64,000 nucleotides of DNA, taken from positions 107,667 through 171,666 of the forward strand of contig NZ_POUL01000009.1 of NCBI RefSeq assembly GCF_002890895.1. The letters are read 5' to 3'. Position numbers and translations under genes: made by a program. The notes under the pieces are model-generated. The model worked only from the letters and a program-made list of their open reading frames with translations. It did no database searches and had not been told where the DNA came from. Each line of letters starts with the position of its first letter. Within the stretch, counting starts at the first letter, position 1. Of the stretch, positions 63,881 through 64,000 are shown piece by piece. The DNA comes from Stutzerimonas stutzeri. GTDB lineage: Bacteria; Pseudomonadota; Gammaproteobacteria; Pseudomonadales; Pseudomonadaceae.

Positions 63881-64000
63881 CTTGTATCTCGACTACCACG
63901 CTATGTTGGGGTGATAGTTCCCGACTGATCATCGGGGGAAGGCCAGGAAGCCGTATCCACCCTTAGGCTTTGAGCCTGCGACGTAGATAGCGCTGCGGCC

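Noticed and set aside
63724..64000. CRISPR-like repeats downstream of srkA
   Set aside because: The repeated words are hairpin arms of different elements, with no regular spacer length.

Overview
The window is chromosomal DNA from a gamma-proteobacterium of the family Pseudomonadaceae, most likely the Pseudomonas stutzeri (Stutzerimonas) group. The evidence is gene content and order. Almost every gene has its counterpart in the P. aeruginosa blocks parE-cpdA-nudF-thiC-tolC (PA4967-PA4974), waaA to msrA (PA4988-PA5018) and bioB to the acyl-CoA dehydrogenases (PA0500-PA0508), followed by comF and srkA. These locus numbers come from memory of that genome, not from a search. Short hairpin repeats between genes (GGTGGATC-type and a GTAGGAGCCAGC-type REP) fit the same family.

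Layout. 1-4.6 kb: a leftward housekeeping set, parE (cut by the window edge), yqiA, cpdA, a DUF1249 gene and nudF. 4.8-9.2 kb: a lipoprotein, the pyrimidine transporter cytX, and thiC behind a TPP riboswitch. 9.4-15.8 kb: tolC, waaA, an SMR transporter, a FAD oxidoreductase, an aldo/keto reductase and a conserved gene of unknown function. 15.8-21.4 kb: hldE, a PIG-L deacetylase (dnpA-like), a mig-14-like gene and msbA. 21.4-23.0 kb: two A+T-rich rightward kinase-like genes that look imported. 23.0-35.9 kb: a leftward run of twelve genes with gaps of at most 12 bases and many stop/start overlaps, which builds and decorates the lipopolysaccharide core: waaF, waaC, waaG, waaP, wapP, a double kinase, a carbamoyltransferase, then a variable part (GT2, two polysaccharide transferase-like proteins, an O-antigen ligase, a hexapeptide acetyltransferase). 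36.0-49.0 kb: ilvE, glnE, aceE-aceF, a secreted protein, the c-di-GMP enzyme dipA and msrA. 49.5-56.7 kb: three paralogous 600-residue acyl-CoA dehydrogenases with a diguanylate cyclase between the second and third. 57.0-61.9 kb: a small rod-like protein and the biotin operon bioBFHCD. 62.0-63.7 kb: comF and srkA.

How it works together. The centre of the window is a lipopolysaccharide factory: heptose activation (hldE), Kdo transfer (waaA), heptosyl and glucosyl transfer (waaC, waaF, waaG), core phosphorylation (waaP and relatives), carbamoylation, core-lipid A flipping (msbA) and O-antigen ligation. Cofactor supply is the second theme: thiamin under a TPP riboswitch, and biotin under what looks like a BirA operator that I find between bioB and comF. 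Nucleotide signalling is the third: cpdA for cAMP, dipA and the GGDEF protein for c-di-GMP.

I see no tRNA, rRNA, CRISPR array, insertion sequence or prophage. I do not find a clearly undescribed multi-gene system. The best candidates for something new are the A+T-rich kinase pair with the adjoining variable core genes, the degenerate Nudix-like protein at 14.9 kb, the paired inverted repeat upstream of aceE, and the small flagellar-rod-like protein beside the biotin genes.
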